Assembly: GCA_963803155.1 (NCBI GenBank)
Contig: CAWDMN010000081.1
Coordinates: 3,897 to 67,896, forward strand
Source of the DNA: CAWDMN01 sp963803155
GTDB lineage: Bacteria; Acidobacteriota; Terriglobia; Versatilivoradales; Versatilivoraceae
DNA: 64,000 bases
Direction: 5' to 3'
The position numbers and the translations under genes are program-made. The notes under the pieces were generated by a model. It was not told the origin of the DNA, ran no database searches, and worked only from the letters and a program-made list of their open reading frames with translations. Below are positions 17,627 through 26,131 of this stretch, in pieces. Position 1 is the stretch's first letter. Each line of letters begins with the position of its first letter.

Positions 17627-18689
17627 GGCCATTCATATCACCAAACATTTCGGATCATTTCCCGCGTTGCGGGATGTGAGCCTGCGGGTCTCCGCCGGAG
17701 AACTGGTCGCCTTGCTCGGGCCCTCCGGATCGGGGAAAACCTCTCTGCTGCGGATCATCGCGGGGCTGGAGGCCCCCGACAACGGGGTTATCCGTCTGAA
17801 TGACGAAGATGCCACTTGGCAGAGTGCCGGCCAGCGCCATGTCGGATTTGTTTTTCAGCATTATGCCCTCTTCCGGCACATGACCGTTTTTGAAAACATC
17901 GCTTTCGGCTTGCGCGTAAAACCCCGCCAGGAGAGACTCTCCAGGGGGGAAATCCGCGACAAGGTGATGCAACTGCTCAAGTTGATCCAGTTGGACTGGC
18001 TCTCCCAAAATTATCCCCACCAGTTGTCGGGCGGCCAACGCCAGCGCGTGGCGCTGGCCAGGGCACTGGCGGTCGAACCCAAAGTGCTTTTGTTGGATGA
18101 ACCCTTCGGTTCCCTGGATGCCAACGTTCGCAAGGAATTGCGCCGCTGGTTGCGCCGCCTGCACGACGAACTCCACGTGGCCAGTGTCTTTGTCACTCAC
18201 GATCAGGAGGAAGCGCTTGAGGTGGCAGACCGTGTGGCCATCATGAATGAAGGCAAAATACAGCAGATCGGCACCCCGCAAGAGGTGTACGATTCCCCGG
18301 CCAATTCATTCGTGTGTAATTTCCTCGGAAACGTCAATTTATTCCATGGACGCATTCAATCCGGACAGACACGGATGGACCCATTGGGAATGGCGGCGCC
18401 GAAAACTCAAGTGCATTGGGAGGGACCAACTGTGGCTTATCCCCGTCCCCAAGCTATGGAAATCAAGCGCCAGTTGGACCCTCTGGAATCTGGTTTGCGG
18501 GCCGTTATCTGCGATATTTCCACCGCCGGACCCCGCGTAAAAGTGGAGTTGAAGCGCTGCGACAACAGTGAATTGATAGAGGCAGAACTCAGCAAGGACT
18601 GCTTCCGGGAACTAGCCCCGAAGATTGGAGAGAGTGTTTTTGTGAAACTCCGCAACTGGCAAGGTTTCAGGGAAGATTATTCCATTTAG
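17616..18689 (+). CDS. cysA: Sulfate ABC transporter ATP-binding protein CysA
   Basis: A 357-residue ATPase powering sulfate import. Motifs in order: Walker A GPSGSGKTS (about residues 35-43), Q loop in VFQHYALF, ABC signature LSGGQRQRVALARAL, Walker B LLLDEPFGSLD, H loop VFVTHDQEEA. A C-terminal regulatory domain of about 120 residues follows, of the TOBE type found in CysA/MalK-like ATPases. It is the last gene of the operon. No clear terminator is seen in the 87 bp before the convergent aminotransferase gene. Confidence 0.95.
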   Translation: MSIEAIHITKHFGSFPALRDVSLRVSAGELVALLGPSGSGKTSLLRIIAGLEAPDNGVIRLNDEDATWQSAGQRHVGFVFQHYALFRHMTVFENIAFGLRVKPRQERLSRGEIRDKVMQLLKLIQLDWLSQNYPHQLSGGQRQRVALARALAVEPKVLLLDEPFGSLDANVRKELRRWLRRLHDELHVASVFVTHDQEEALEVADRVAIMNEGKIQQIGTPQEVYDSPANSFVCNFLGNVNLFHGRIQSGQTRMDPLGMAAPKTQVHWEGPTVAYPRPQAMEIKRQLDPLESGLRAVICDISTAGPRVKVELKRCDNSELIEAELSKDCFRELAPKIGESVFVKLRNWQGFREDYSI

Positions 18690-18776
18690 CCGGACTTCGA
18701 CGCAGTCGACAGGAATCGACCGTTTTGGCATTCCAAGGCTGGCTTCAAATTGGCAAACTTTTGCGACTTAACGAGG

Positions 18777-19955
18777 CTAAAGACTGCACGCGGAGGACAA
18801 TTGCTTCAACCGTCTGCCCGCCTCCAGAAGCGTTTCATCTTTTTTGCAGAAGCAAAAACGGATTAGCCGAGCCCCATCCTGAGGATTCGAATAGAAGCTG
18901 CTTCCGGGAACCGCGGCAACGCCGATCTTTTCAATCAAGTAACGGACAAACTGGATATCGTTCCCCATTCCGAAAGAGCCAATGTCGGTCATGATGTAAT
19001 AAGCCCCTTGCGGCCGATAACACTGGAAACCTGCCTGAACCAGCGTCGCCCACATTTGTTCCCGGCGTTGCGCGTATTTGAATTGCAGCGTTTGATAATA
19101 ATCCGCCGGCAGCCGGAGAGCGTAGGCGCCAGCCTCCTGCAAAGGGGCGGCAGCTCCCACCGTCAGAAAATCGTGCACTTTGCGAATGGCGTTGGTGATT
19201 GCTTGATTGGCGATGAGGTAGCCCACCCGCCATCCCGTCACACTGTAGGTTTTTGAGAGACTGTTAATGGTGAGGGTCCGTTCCGCCATTCCCTCGAGAG
19301 TGGCCAGGCGGACATGTTCCGCGCCGTCATAAAGGATGTGATCATAAATTTCATCGGTAATGGCCAAGCAGTCAAAGCGTCGGCACAATTGGGCAATCAG
19401 GTCCAACTCGGATCGGTTAAAAACTTTTCCCGTGGGATTGTGGGGCGTATTAATGATAATGGCTTTGGTGCGGCCGTCAAAAGCCCGCTCCAACTCCAAC
19501 GGATCAAAGCTCCAGTCAGGAGGCCTTAATTGTACAAAGCGCGGCCGCGCCCCGGAGAGAATCGCATCCGGACCGTAATTCTCATAAAAGGGTTCAAAGA
19601 CAATGACTTCATCGCCAGGGTTGATGATGGCTAGCAAGGCCGCCATCATGCATTCGGTGGATCCACAGCAGACCGTGATTTCCTTTTCCGGATCAATCCC
19701 CACGCCCGTTACTTCCCGCCACTTTTCCGCAATGGCATTCCGAAAATTTTTGGCGCCCCAGGTGATGGCATATTGATTGATGTCAGCCTGGACGGCACGG
19801 ACGGCTGCCTCTTTGATTTCCAGTGGAGCGGGAAAATCGGGGAATCCCTGGGAAAGGTTGATAGCCCCGTGTTGCAGCGCCAACCGGGTCATTTCCCGGA
19901 TGACAGATTCGGTAAATTTCAAAGCTTTGGATGAAATTAATTGTTTTTCTTCCAT
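18777..19955 (-). CDS. Class I/II PLP-dependent aminotransferase
   Basis: A 392-residue fold-type I aminotransferase. Seen motifs: INLSQGFPDF near the N terminus, NTPHNPTGKVF, the aspartate of ITDEIYDHILYD that contacts the PLP ring nitrogen, SLSKTYSVTGWRVGY with the PLP-binding lysine, and the substrate-carboxylate Arg in the C-terminal LIRFCFCK. The sequence resembles the aspartate/methionine/kynurenine aminotransferase group, and substrate choice cannot be read from the sequence. The ribosome site is AAGG, 8 nt upstream. It stands alone, convergent with cysA. A role in amino-acid metabolism together with the aromatic pathway genes downstream is possible but unsupported. Confidence 0.88.
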   Translation of the reverse strand: MEEKQLISSKALKFTESVIREMTRLALQHGAINLSQGFPDFPAPLEIKEAAVRAVQADINQYAITWGAKNFRNAIAEKWREVTGVGIDPEKEITVCCGSTECMMAALLAIINPGDEVIVFEPFYENYGPDAILSGARPRFVQLRPPDWSFDPLELERAFDGRTKAIIINTPHNPTGKVFNRSELDLIAQLCRRFDCLAITDEIYDHILYDGAEHVRLATLEGMAERTLTINSLSKTYSVTGWRVGYLIANQAITNAIRKVHDFLTVGAAAPLQEAGAYALRLPADYYQTLQFKYAQRREQMWATLVQAGFQCYRPQGAYYIMTDIGSFGMGNDIQFVRYLIEKIGVAAVPGSSFYSNPQDGARLIRFCFCKKDETLLEAGRRLKQLSSACSL

Positions 19956-20166
19956 GGAATATGCCTTGATCAGACCGTGAGCGGCCTGATGACGCCACCT
20001 CCGAAAGGCAAAGTCGAATTCCGCATAGACATGGGAAACTGCTCAAGCCTTTCAGATATTACCGCACCGACGAATCCATGACCACAATTTTGGTGGTTCT
20101 GGAAAAAACTCGCGGGCTGGGGGCTTCCCGCCTCCCACAGCAAATCCTCCAGCAAAAATGGCTGTA

Positions 20167-20372
20167 ATTCAAAGTGCGACAGGGCGAACTAGTCGCGTTG
20201 ATCGGCTGAACTAAGCAATAGCCGGGAGGGTGAGGCTCCCGCTGAACTGGTCTGAGTAGAGATGGCACACGCCACACGAGTGGTTCGCCAGGCGGAGTCC
20301 GCCTAAGCGGAAGGCTTCCCCTCCCGTGCATTCCATCCCTTGGCACTCTATCTATCCTGTCGCACTTTGAAT
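20167..20372. mobile_element. MITE-like element with 17-bp perfect terminal inverted repeats
   Basis: ATTCAAAGTGCGACAGG at 20167-20183 is exactly inverted at 20356-20372, giving a 206-bp element with no coding frame. The interior has further dyads (for example around GGGAG/CTCCC near 20225-20242). A related single end (ATTCAAAGTACGAC) occurs at 23117. A target-site duplication is not obvious. It lies between the aminotransferase and DAHP synthase genes, which diverge from it. Confidence 0.7.
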
Positions 20373-20602
20373 CGCACTTAGCAAAAATCCCAGGGATGAC
20401 AAGCACAGTGGATTGTGATATTCTGCCTCTGGTATGAGAAGCGCTATATTTGCCATTCAATTAAGAAAGTTCGTCCTCGCCTTTCGATTTACCAGCGGGT
20501 TTTTCGGGCTAAAGGCTCGTTAGACCCAATCCGCCTCGATATTTTCTATTCACACTCAATCAACCGCAGCATTAATACTCTAAGGGGATGGGGATTTTTC
20601 CA

Positions 20603-21436
20603 ATGAGGGAAGATATCCGATTAGCCTCAAAGGCAGACAAAGAAAAAACCATTATTGAAATTGGCGGCCTCAGGATCGGCCGGGATTTGGCCATCGTTGC
20701 CGGGCCCTGCAGTATTGAAAGTGAAGGGCAAGCGCTGACGATTGCCCTTCTGGTTCAAGCAGCGGGAGCAAATTTATATCGGGGCGGCGCTTTTAAGCCG
20801 CGCAGTTCACCCTACAGTTTTCAGGGACTGGGCCTGGAAGGGTTGAAGATCCTGCAAAAGGTCAAAAAGGAAACCGGGCTTCCCACGGTGACCGAAGTGC
20901 TCGACCCACGCGACGTCTCCTGGGTTTCTGAATTCGCGGACATACTGCAGATCGGCGCCCGAAATGTGCAGAATTTTTCTTTGTTGAAAGAGGTGGGACG
21001 CTCGGGGAAACCGGTCATTCTGAAGCGCGGCATGTATTCCACTCTGCTCGAATGGCTGCAGAGCGCCGAGTACATTTTGAAGGAAGGAAATCCCCATGTT
21101 GTCCTATGCGAACGCGGCATTCGCACCATGGAGACCTATACCCGCAACACGCTTGACTTGAGCGCCGTTCCCGCGCTGAATGAACTTTCTCACCTCCCGG
21201 TGATTATTGATCCGACACACGGGACGGGGCGTCCCAGTCTCATTCCAGCCATGACCTTGGCCGCCATTGCCGCCGGCGCGGATGGAATCATGCTGGAGGT
21301 CCATCACAATCCGGTGGAGGCCTTGAGTGACAAAGACCAGGCCCTGCTGCCGGATCAGTTCGCTCGGTTGGTGCCCAAAATGAAAGCCGTGCGGCAACTG
21401 ATGGAATCCTGGAAAACAACGGAGGGCTTATCATGA
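20603..21436 (+). CDS. aroF: 3-deoxy-7-phosphoheptulonate synthase, type I-beta (AroF/AroA-like)
   Basis: A 277-residue enzyme condensing phosphoenolpyruvate and erythrose 4-phosphate, the first step of the shikimate pathway. Motifs seen: VAGPCSIES, GGAFKPRSSPYSFQGLG, LQIGARNVQNF, ILKRGM, CERGIRTMETYTRNTLD, IIDPTHGTGRP and the metal-binding EVHHNP. It is the short KDO8PS-like form without an N-terminal regulatory domain of its own. ATG 20603 is preferred because GGGG lies 9 nt before it; an ATG at 20588 is too close to its purine tract. The stop overlaps the pheA start by 4 bp, so the first enzyme of the pathway and the phenylalanine branch are co-translated. Confidence 0.92.
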   Translation: MREDIRLASKADKEKTIIEIGGLRIGRDLAIVAGPCSIESEGQALTIALLVQAAGANLYRGGAFKPRSSPYSFQGLGLEGLKILQKVKKETGLPTVTEVLDPRDVSWVSEFADILQIGARNVQNFSLLKEVGRSGKPVILKRGMYSTLLEWLQSAEYILKEGNPHVVLCERGIRTMETYTRNTLDLSAVPALNELSHLPVIIDPTHGTGRPSLIPAMTLAAIAAGADGIMLEVHHNPVEALSDKDQALLPDQFARLVPKMKAVRQLMESWKTTEGLS

Positions 21437-22506
21437 AAATAAACATTTCCGACATCCGCAAAGAGATCAGTCGCATTGATTTTGAACTCCTCAAGCTCCT
21501 GAACACCCGGATGGAATTGGCTTTGAAAACCAAAAAATTCAAACTGGAGATTAATGACGACTCCAGGGAAAAAGAGGTCCTGGCCAGTGTGGGCCGTCTA
21601 TCGCCTTACCTATTGGAACCCGAATTCAGTCAGAACCTTTTCCGGATGATTATTGAGGAGAGCAAAGACCTCCAGAAAAAATATCAAACGTTGATCGGAT
21701 TCCAGGGGGAGCATGGAGCCTATGGCGAGCTCGTGGCCCGGCATCATTTCCCAGGCCAGGTTTATGCGCCATTCGCGGAATATAGTGAAGTCTTCGAGCG
21801 TCTGGAAGATGGCAGTATCGATTATGGTGTGGTCCCGGTGGAAAATTCCGTGGGCGGACCGGTCACTCAAGTCAATGAATTGCTGCTCAAGTCGCCTCTG
21901 CAAATTGTGGGGGAAGCCAAATTAAAAATTAACTACTGCCTAGTCGCCCTTCCGGAAACGGATTACCGCGACATTAAAGTCGTCTTTTCTCACCCTGAAG
22001 CCATCACACAGTGTTTGGATTTCCTAACCCGGAACAACCTGGAAGGCAAACCGCACTACGACACGGCCGGCGCGGCCAAAGACCTCTCCGAATTGCGTTG
22101 GAAGGCGGCGGCCGCCATTGCCAGCCCGCTTTGTGCCCAGCTTTATAATCTGCAAATCATCAAGGATCACATCGCCAATCATGACCACAATGTGACCCGC
22201 TACCTGGTGTTGGGACGCGAATCACGTGACCAGCAGGGCAACAAATGTTCCATTATCTTCTCCACGCAGCACAAGGCCGGAACGCTCTTCAACACTTTGA
22301 AACTTTTCGCGGACGCTGAAATCAACTTGACCAGAATTGAATCGACCTCGATTATTGACGATGCCATTAACTATGCTTTCTTTTTGGATTTCCAGGGTTC
22401 AGACCAGGATCCGAAGGTTCAGCAGGTTCTCGAAAAAGTCAAACAAGCCTCCCGGATGTACAAATATTTGGGATGCTATGCTGAGGCGCCCATACGAGAA
22501 ATGTAA
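21433..22506 (+). CDS. pheA: Bifunctional chorismate mutase/prephenate dehydratase
   Basis: A 357-residue P-protein converting chorismate to prephenate and then to phenylpyruvate. Residues about 1-85 form an AroQ chorismate mutase helix bundle (IRKEISRIDFELLKLLNTRM). About 90-270 is prephenate dehydratase (GFQGEHGAYGE, VVPVENSVGG, and NVTRYLVLG where most have TRF). About 275-357 is an ACT domain. In the ACT domain the usual phenylalanine-binding GALV and ESRP motifs read GTLF and ESTS, so feedback inhibition may be weakened. It is co-translated with the DAHP synthase, with a GGAGGG ribosome site. Confidence 0.93.
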   Translation: MKINISDIRKEISRIDFELLKLLNTRMELALKTKKFKLEINDDSREKEVLASVGRLSPYLLEPEFSQNLFRMIIEESKDLQKKYQTLIGFQGEHGAYGELVARHHFPGQVYAPFAEYSEVFERLEDGSIDYGVVPVENSVGGPVTQVNELLLKSPLQIVGEAKLKINYCLVALPETDYRDIKVVFSHPEAITQCLDFLTRNNLEGKPHYDTAGAAKDLSELRWKAAAAIASPLCAQLYNLQIIKDHIANHDHNVTRYLVLGRESRDQQGNKCSIIFSTQHKAGTLFNTLKLFADAEINLTRIESTSIIDDAINYAFFLDFQGSDQDPKVQQVLEKVKQASRMYKYLGCYAEAPIREM

Positions 22507-22711
22507 GACCGGGATTCCTTCTTAGCAGGATTCAAGATCAGAGGCAACAAAGAAGGGGAGCGCAATTGAAGCTTTGCCTCGTATGGATTCTTAAGTTCCG
22601 GCCGCACATAGTTCGCCGGACCATTCGTCACTCAGAAAGCAATAGTGTGGACGACACTCGCGGCGATCTCGCCCTGCCACATGGCAGTTCCTCAAAGGCT
22701 CTCATGTATTT

Positions 22712-22996
22712 CTAATTATTGTGTTCCTGGTCGGAATGGTTGGAGGGCGCCCCTAAAACATCCATGGGGATGTTTTTCTTGTTGCTGAATACCATTTGGG
22801 CGATGTAAAAATGAGGGGAGATCTGACGGACATTGGCGCGTAGACAGTAAAATGGTTCACGAATCTGTTTTCGGGATGGAAGCGAGCGAATAGCGGCAAG
22901 GGAAAATCGGATGCCATATTTCCGGAGGATCACAAAGATCCCCAGGAAAATCAAAAATCCCGCTAGAATTATGGCGTAGACAACTGGATCATTCAT
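22712..22996 (-). CDS. Small single-span membrane protein, unknown function
   Basis: A 94-residue open frame starting with a clear hydrophobic helix (VVYAIILAGFLIFLGIFVILRKYG, residues about 5-28) and a basic, polar remainder with two cysteines or fewer. No family is recognised. The ribosome site is weak, with only AGGG about 12 nt upstream of the ATG. It stands alone on the minus strand between pheA and a repeat-rich region. The membrane span argues for a real gene, but the evidence is limited. Confidence 0.45.
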   Translation of the reverse strand: MNDPVVYAIILAGFLIFLGIFVILRKYGIRFSLAAIRSLPSRKQIREPFYCLRANVRQISPHFYIAQMVFSNKKNIPMDVLGAPSNHSDQEHNN

Positions 22997-23116
22997 CTTG
23001 CCCGATCCCTGGAACCTCTAAAATCGCATGTTCAATGGCCAGATTTGGATTAGAGGATCTAATTAAAATTTATGCCAGGTTCTACTCCTTGTCAACCGAT
23101 TTGCCAGCGGCAAGTA

Positions 23117-23220
23117 ATTCAAAGTACGACAAGTCAGAGAGGTGGCTGCGGGATGGAAGCATGCGAGAGCGAGTTCGCCTCCCGCAGCGCACTCCGCCTG
23201 GCGAGCCGTCAATCCGCGTT
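23117..23220. repeat. Fragment related to the 20167-20372 MITE-like element
   Basis: The left end ATTCAAAGTACGAC matches the terminal repeat of the element at 20167 with one change. The segment ACTCCGCCTGGCGAGCC resembles the inverted interior of that element. No right end was found, and another element is inserted at 23229, so this is probably a decayed or rearranged copy. Confidence 0.45.
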
Positions 23221-23228
23221 ATCTCTAA

Positions 23229-23407
23229 CTAGAGTCCATTTATAAAGGCATAATTTTGATCTGTGAGGAATGACATTCATTGTAGGGCGTTTTTATAAAA
23301 CGCCGGGGAAGCAGCTCCGGCGGTTGACACAACCGCCCTACAGGATGCGCCGCTTTTTCCGGCCTTCTCATTATTTGTCGAAAACGGACATTATAAATGG
23401 ACTCTAG
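23229..23407. mobile_element. MITE-like element with 17-bp inverted ends and CTAG borders
   Basis: CTAGAGTCCATTTATAA (23229-23245) is exactly inverted at 23391-23407. The outer four bases are CTAG on both sides, so the element may be a 13-bp-TIR unit flanked by a CTAG target duplication, as made by some IS5-family transposases. Nested inside (23281-23342) is a second palindrome with TGTAGGGCG/CGCCCTACA ends and two internal hairpins (GGCG-T/A loop-CGCC and GGCGGTT/AACCGCC). There is no coding frame. Confidence 0.65.
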
Positions 23408-23431
23408 CTAGAACGGCTCGCGGGAGCTTCG

Positions 23432-23445
23432 CCCCCCCCCCCCCC
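23432..23445. repeat. Run of 14 C residues upstream of nnr
   Basis: A homopolymeric C tract about 34 bp before the NAD(P)HX repair gene start. Tracts of this length are prone to slippage during replication and could vary the promoter-to-gene spacing. They are also prone to sequencing error. Confidence 0.8.
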
Positions 23446-23478
23446 AGCTAAGGCCACGGAAGAAAGAGAGGATTGAAA

Positions 23479-25086
23479 ATGAAAATATTGACTGCCTCCC
23501 AAATGCGAGAGGTGGATGAGCAAACGACCGAACGCTTTGGAGTTCCCAGCTTGATTTTGATGGAAAATGCCGGGATCGGTGTAGTGCGCGAAATGGCGAA
23601 GCATTTCGGAGATTTGCGCAGCCGGCCGCTCGCCATCCTATGTGGCAAAGGCAATAATGGGGGTGACGGTTTTGTCGTGGCTCGTCAGCTCATCTTGCGC
23701 GGACTGCGGCCGGAAATCTTCCTGTTCGCGGATTTAACGGAGCTGAAGGGAGATGCGCGGATCAATTATGAAATCCTCCAAAAATCGGGACAGTCTATCA
23801 CTTCGGTGTGCGGTTGTAACGAAGAAGCTCTCGAGTCTCTCTTCTTGCGGCTTCGTCATTATCTGGTTGTGGATGCGCTCCTGGGGACGGGGACAAGACT
23901 TCCGGTGGAGGGCTTCTTTGCGCTTGTCTTGAAATATTTGCGGACAATTCCCCATCTCGTATCCATTGATGTCCCGTCCGGTTTGGAGTGCGAGTCGCTT
24001 CTCTTCTCCAAGTGGGAGCTATTGGCCCCTCTGGCGGAATTGACCGTCACCTTTACCGCTCCCAAACCCGCCCATATTTTTTCTCCCGCGGCTGACTACT
24101 CCCGCCAGTGGATTGTCGTGCCGATTGGCTCGCCGGACGCCCTCCTTGAGGATCCAAAATTCTATCTCAACTATTTCACCAGTCTGGAGGCCCAAGCCGC
24201 CCTGAGGCCATTCCGCCGTCCGCCGGCTTCCCACAAGGGAACCTATGGTCATCTGCTGGCGATCGGTGGCTCTTTGGGAAAAACCGGAGCTGCTTCGATG
24301 ATGGCCCAATCCGCGCTCCTCTCCGGGGCCGGGTTGGTCACTCTGGCTACTGCTATTCCTTGTTTGCCCATAATTGCTTCACAAAATCTTGAGGTGATGA
24401 CTGAACCCCTTGAAGCCACTGAAACTGGAGCCATCTCGCATCGCGCCTTTGAATATGGACGAATGGAATCCGTTCTTCAGGGGAAAGACCTGATTGCCGT
24501 GGGCCCCGGCCTGGGGACACATCGGGAGACGGTGCAATTTATTTCCGAGTTACTCGACACCACGAGTTTGCCCGTCGTTCTGGATGCGGATGGAATCAAT
24601 GCCTTTCACGGCCGCTTGGAAAAACTCCAAGGGAAAGACCGCCTTTTGATTTTGACACCTCACCCTGGAGAATTCGCCCGTCTGGTAGGAGTTTCCACTG
24701 CTTCCGTCCTGGAAGACCGGATTGACTTGGCGCGGCAATTCGCGCTGGAAAAGCAGCTGCACTTGGTTTTGAAAGGACACCGAACCATTTACGCAGCCCC
24801 GTCGGGGCAGCTTTTTGTGAACTCCACCGGCAATCCTGGCATGGCCACCGGCGGTTCGGGGGATGTTTTGACGGGATTGCTGGCTGGCTTGGCAGTACAG
24901 GCTTTGTGCCGCCAAATCCCACTGGAATCCACACTGGCGCTGGCTGTCTATCTGCACGGCTTGGCGGGTGATTTGGCTTCTCAAGCGAAAGGCGAAGCAT
25001 CCCTGATCGCTTCCGATTTGATGGTTTATCTTCCCGGCGCTTTCCTGCAAACGCTGGGCTCCGGGGTTCAGTCTAATCTCTCTTGA
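23479..25086 (+). CDS. nnr: Bifunctional NAD(P)H-hydrate epimerase/ADP-dependent dehydratase
   Basis: A 535-residue repair enzyme that epimerises and dehydrates damaged NADHX/NADPHX back to NAD(P)H. Residues about 1-215 are the YjeF_N epimerase domain (ASQMREVDEQTTERFG, LILMENAGIGV, LCGKGNNGGDGFVVARQL, VDALLGTGTR, DVPSGLE). About 225-520 is the ribokinase-like dehydratase domain (HKGTYGHLLAIGGSLGKTGA, AVGPGLG, LDADGINAF, TPHPGEFARL, GNPGMATGGSGDVLTGLLAG). ATG 23479 is chosen because AGAGAGG lies about 8 nt upstream; a TTG 6 bp earlier is unlikely. The 3' end overlaps the convergent DUF481 gene by 14 bp. Confidence 0.94.
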   Translation: MKILTASQMREVDEQTTERFGVPSLILMENAGIGVVREMAKHFGDLRSRPLAILCGKGNNGGDGFVVARQLILRGLRPEIFLFADLTELKGDARINYEILQKSGQSITSVCGCNEEALESLFLRLRHYLVVDALLGTGTRLPVEGFFALVLKYLRTIPHLVSIDVPSGLECESLLFSKWELLAPLAELTVTFTAPKPAHIFSPAADYSRQWIVVPIGSPDALLEDPKFYLNYFTSLEAQAALRPFRRPPASHKGTYGHLLAIGGSLGKTGAASMMAQSALLSGAGLVTLATAIPCLPIIASQNLEVMTEPLEATETGAISHRAFEYGRMESVLQGKDLIAVGPGLGTHRETVQFISELLDTTSLPVVLDADGINAFHGRLEKLQGKDRLLILTPHPGEFARLVGVSTASVLEDRIDLARQFALEKQLHLVLKGHRTIYAAPSGQLFVNSTGNPGMATGGSGDVLTGLLAGLAVQALCRQIPLESTLALAVYLHGLAGDLASQAKGEASLIASDLMVYLPGAFLQTLGSGVQSNLS

Positions 25087-26131
25087 AAGAAAACCTCAGC
25101 CCCGTGGTGAGCAAGACATCATTTTTCTTATGGCCAGGGACAGGATCGTTTAGGAATCGGTCGCTCAGGGTCAGTTGCCACGAAAGCCATTTCTTAAGGA
25201 CCGTGTTGGCGCCTATATCAAAATTCATCCGATACTGGCCGGCATCTTTCAAATTGTCGAACATCCGAAAAGATTGGGTCAAAGTTGTGGCCTTCGAAAA
25301 TTTGCGCGAAAAGAGGTTCCCCCAATAACCTTCAGCGGAGTTGCGAGTCAATGGAGTGCTGAATTTTTCCCGACTGTAGTCGAGGCCGCCCAACAGATCC
25401 AGTTGAGTGAGATCATTTTTCAAAACGGAATAGCCGGCCCCTCCGCCCAGCACAAACCGGAGATCCAAGCTTTGAAAGGCGTCATATTCATAGTCGTTGA
25501 ATAGATTTAGGAATGCGCCTCGTTTAAGATTCCGATCATACATCCATCCCCCCCGGACAGCTTTTGCCGTGGTGGCCTTTGTCCCGTCCGCCAGCTTGCC
25601 GTTGGAATAAATCTGGTTGAAATAGGCGGAGGTCTTGTCGTTCCGGCTTTCACGCGTGGCTTTTAAAGCGGTGGCAATCGTGCTGGTCACGGCGTTTCCA
25701 CGCGCAAAGCTTGCGCCCAAGTCCGCAAAACCGCTCCATAGCGAAAACACACCAGGATTCTGCAATCGTTCCCAAGCCTTCTGTTCTTCCGCATTGCGGA
25801 TTGCCGCCACCTGTGGCATGGCGATTGACTCTGTAGCCGTCGAGGTCTTCACCGTCAGTTTGTTCTCTTCGGTCGCAATTTTGCCCTGCATGGATTTCCC
25901 GCCCGGCATCACCACCGCCAGCGGCTCCTCGGAAGTCACTTGAGTCACGGCTTCCCAAGGAATGGTAACCAGGCCGAAAATATCACTCTTAATCGTCAGG
26001 CTCGCACCATCTTTTTTCTGAATTTTTCCGGTAATCCGATCTCCATTTTTCAGAATCACCTGATCAGCCTGCGCACCCAATTGCAGCCCCAAAAACCAAA
26101 ACAAAATAAAAATCCCTGAAGTAGTTTTCAT
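25073..26131 (-). CDS. DUF481 family outer-membrane beta-barrel protein
   Basis: A 352-residue exported protein with a signal peptide (MKTTSGIFILFWFLGLQLGAQA). Residues about 24-120 contain two copies of a short beta unit (DQVILKNGDRITGKI and SMQGKIATEENKLTVK) often seen before DUF481. The rest is a DUF481-type barrel of alternating aromatic and polar residues ending in a terminal aromatic strand (LLTTGLRFSFKRD). DUF481 proteins are salt-stress-linked outer-membrane proteins of unknown biochemical role. ATG 26131 is chosen over an upstream in-frame start because it begins the signal peptide and GAGGG precedes it. It overlaps the convergent nnr gene by 14 bp. Confidence 0.8.
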   Translation of the reverse strand: MKTTSGIFILFWFLGLQLGAQADQVILKNGDRITGKIQKKDGASLTIKSDIFGLVTIPWEAVTQVTSEEPLAVVMPGGKSMQGKIATEENKLTVKTSTATESIAMPQVAAIRNAEEQKAWERLQNPGVFSLWSGFADLGASFARGNAVTSTIATALKATRESRNDKTSAYFNQIYSNGKLADGTKATTAKAVRGGWMYDRNLKRGAFLNLFNDYEYDAFQSLDLRFVLGGGAGYSVLKNDLTQLDLLGGLDYSREKFSTPLTRNSAEGYWGNLFSRKFSKATTLTQSFRMFDNLKDAGQYRMNFDIGANTVLKKWLSWQLTLSDRFLNDPVPGHKKNDVLLTTGLRFSFKRD

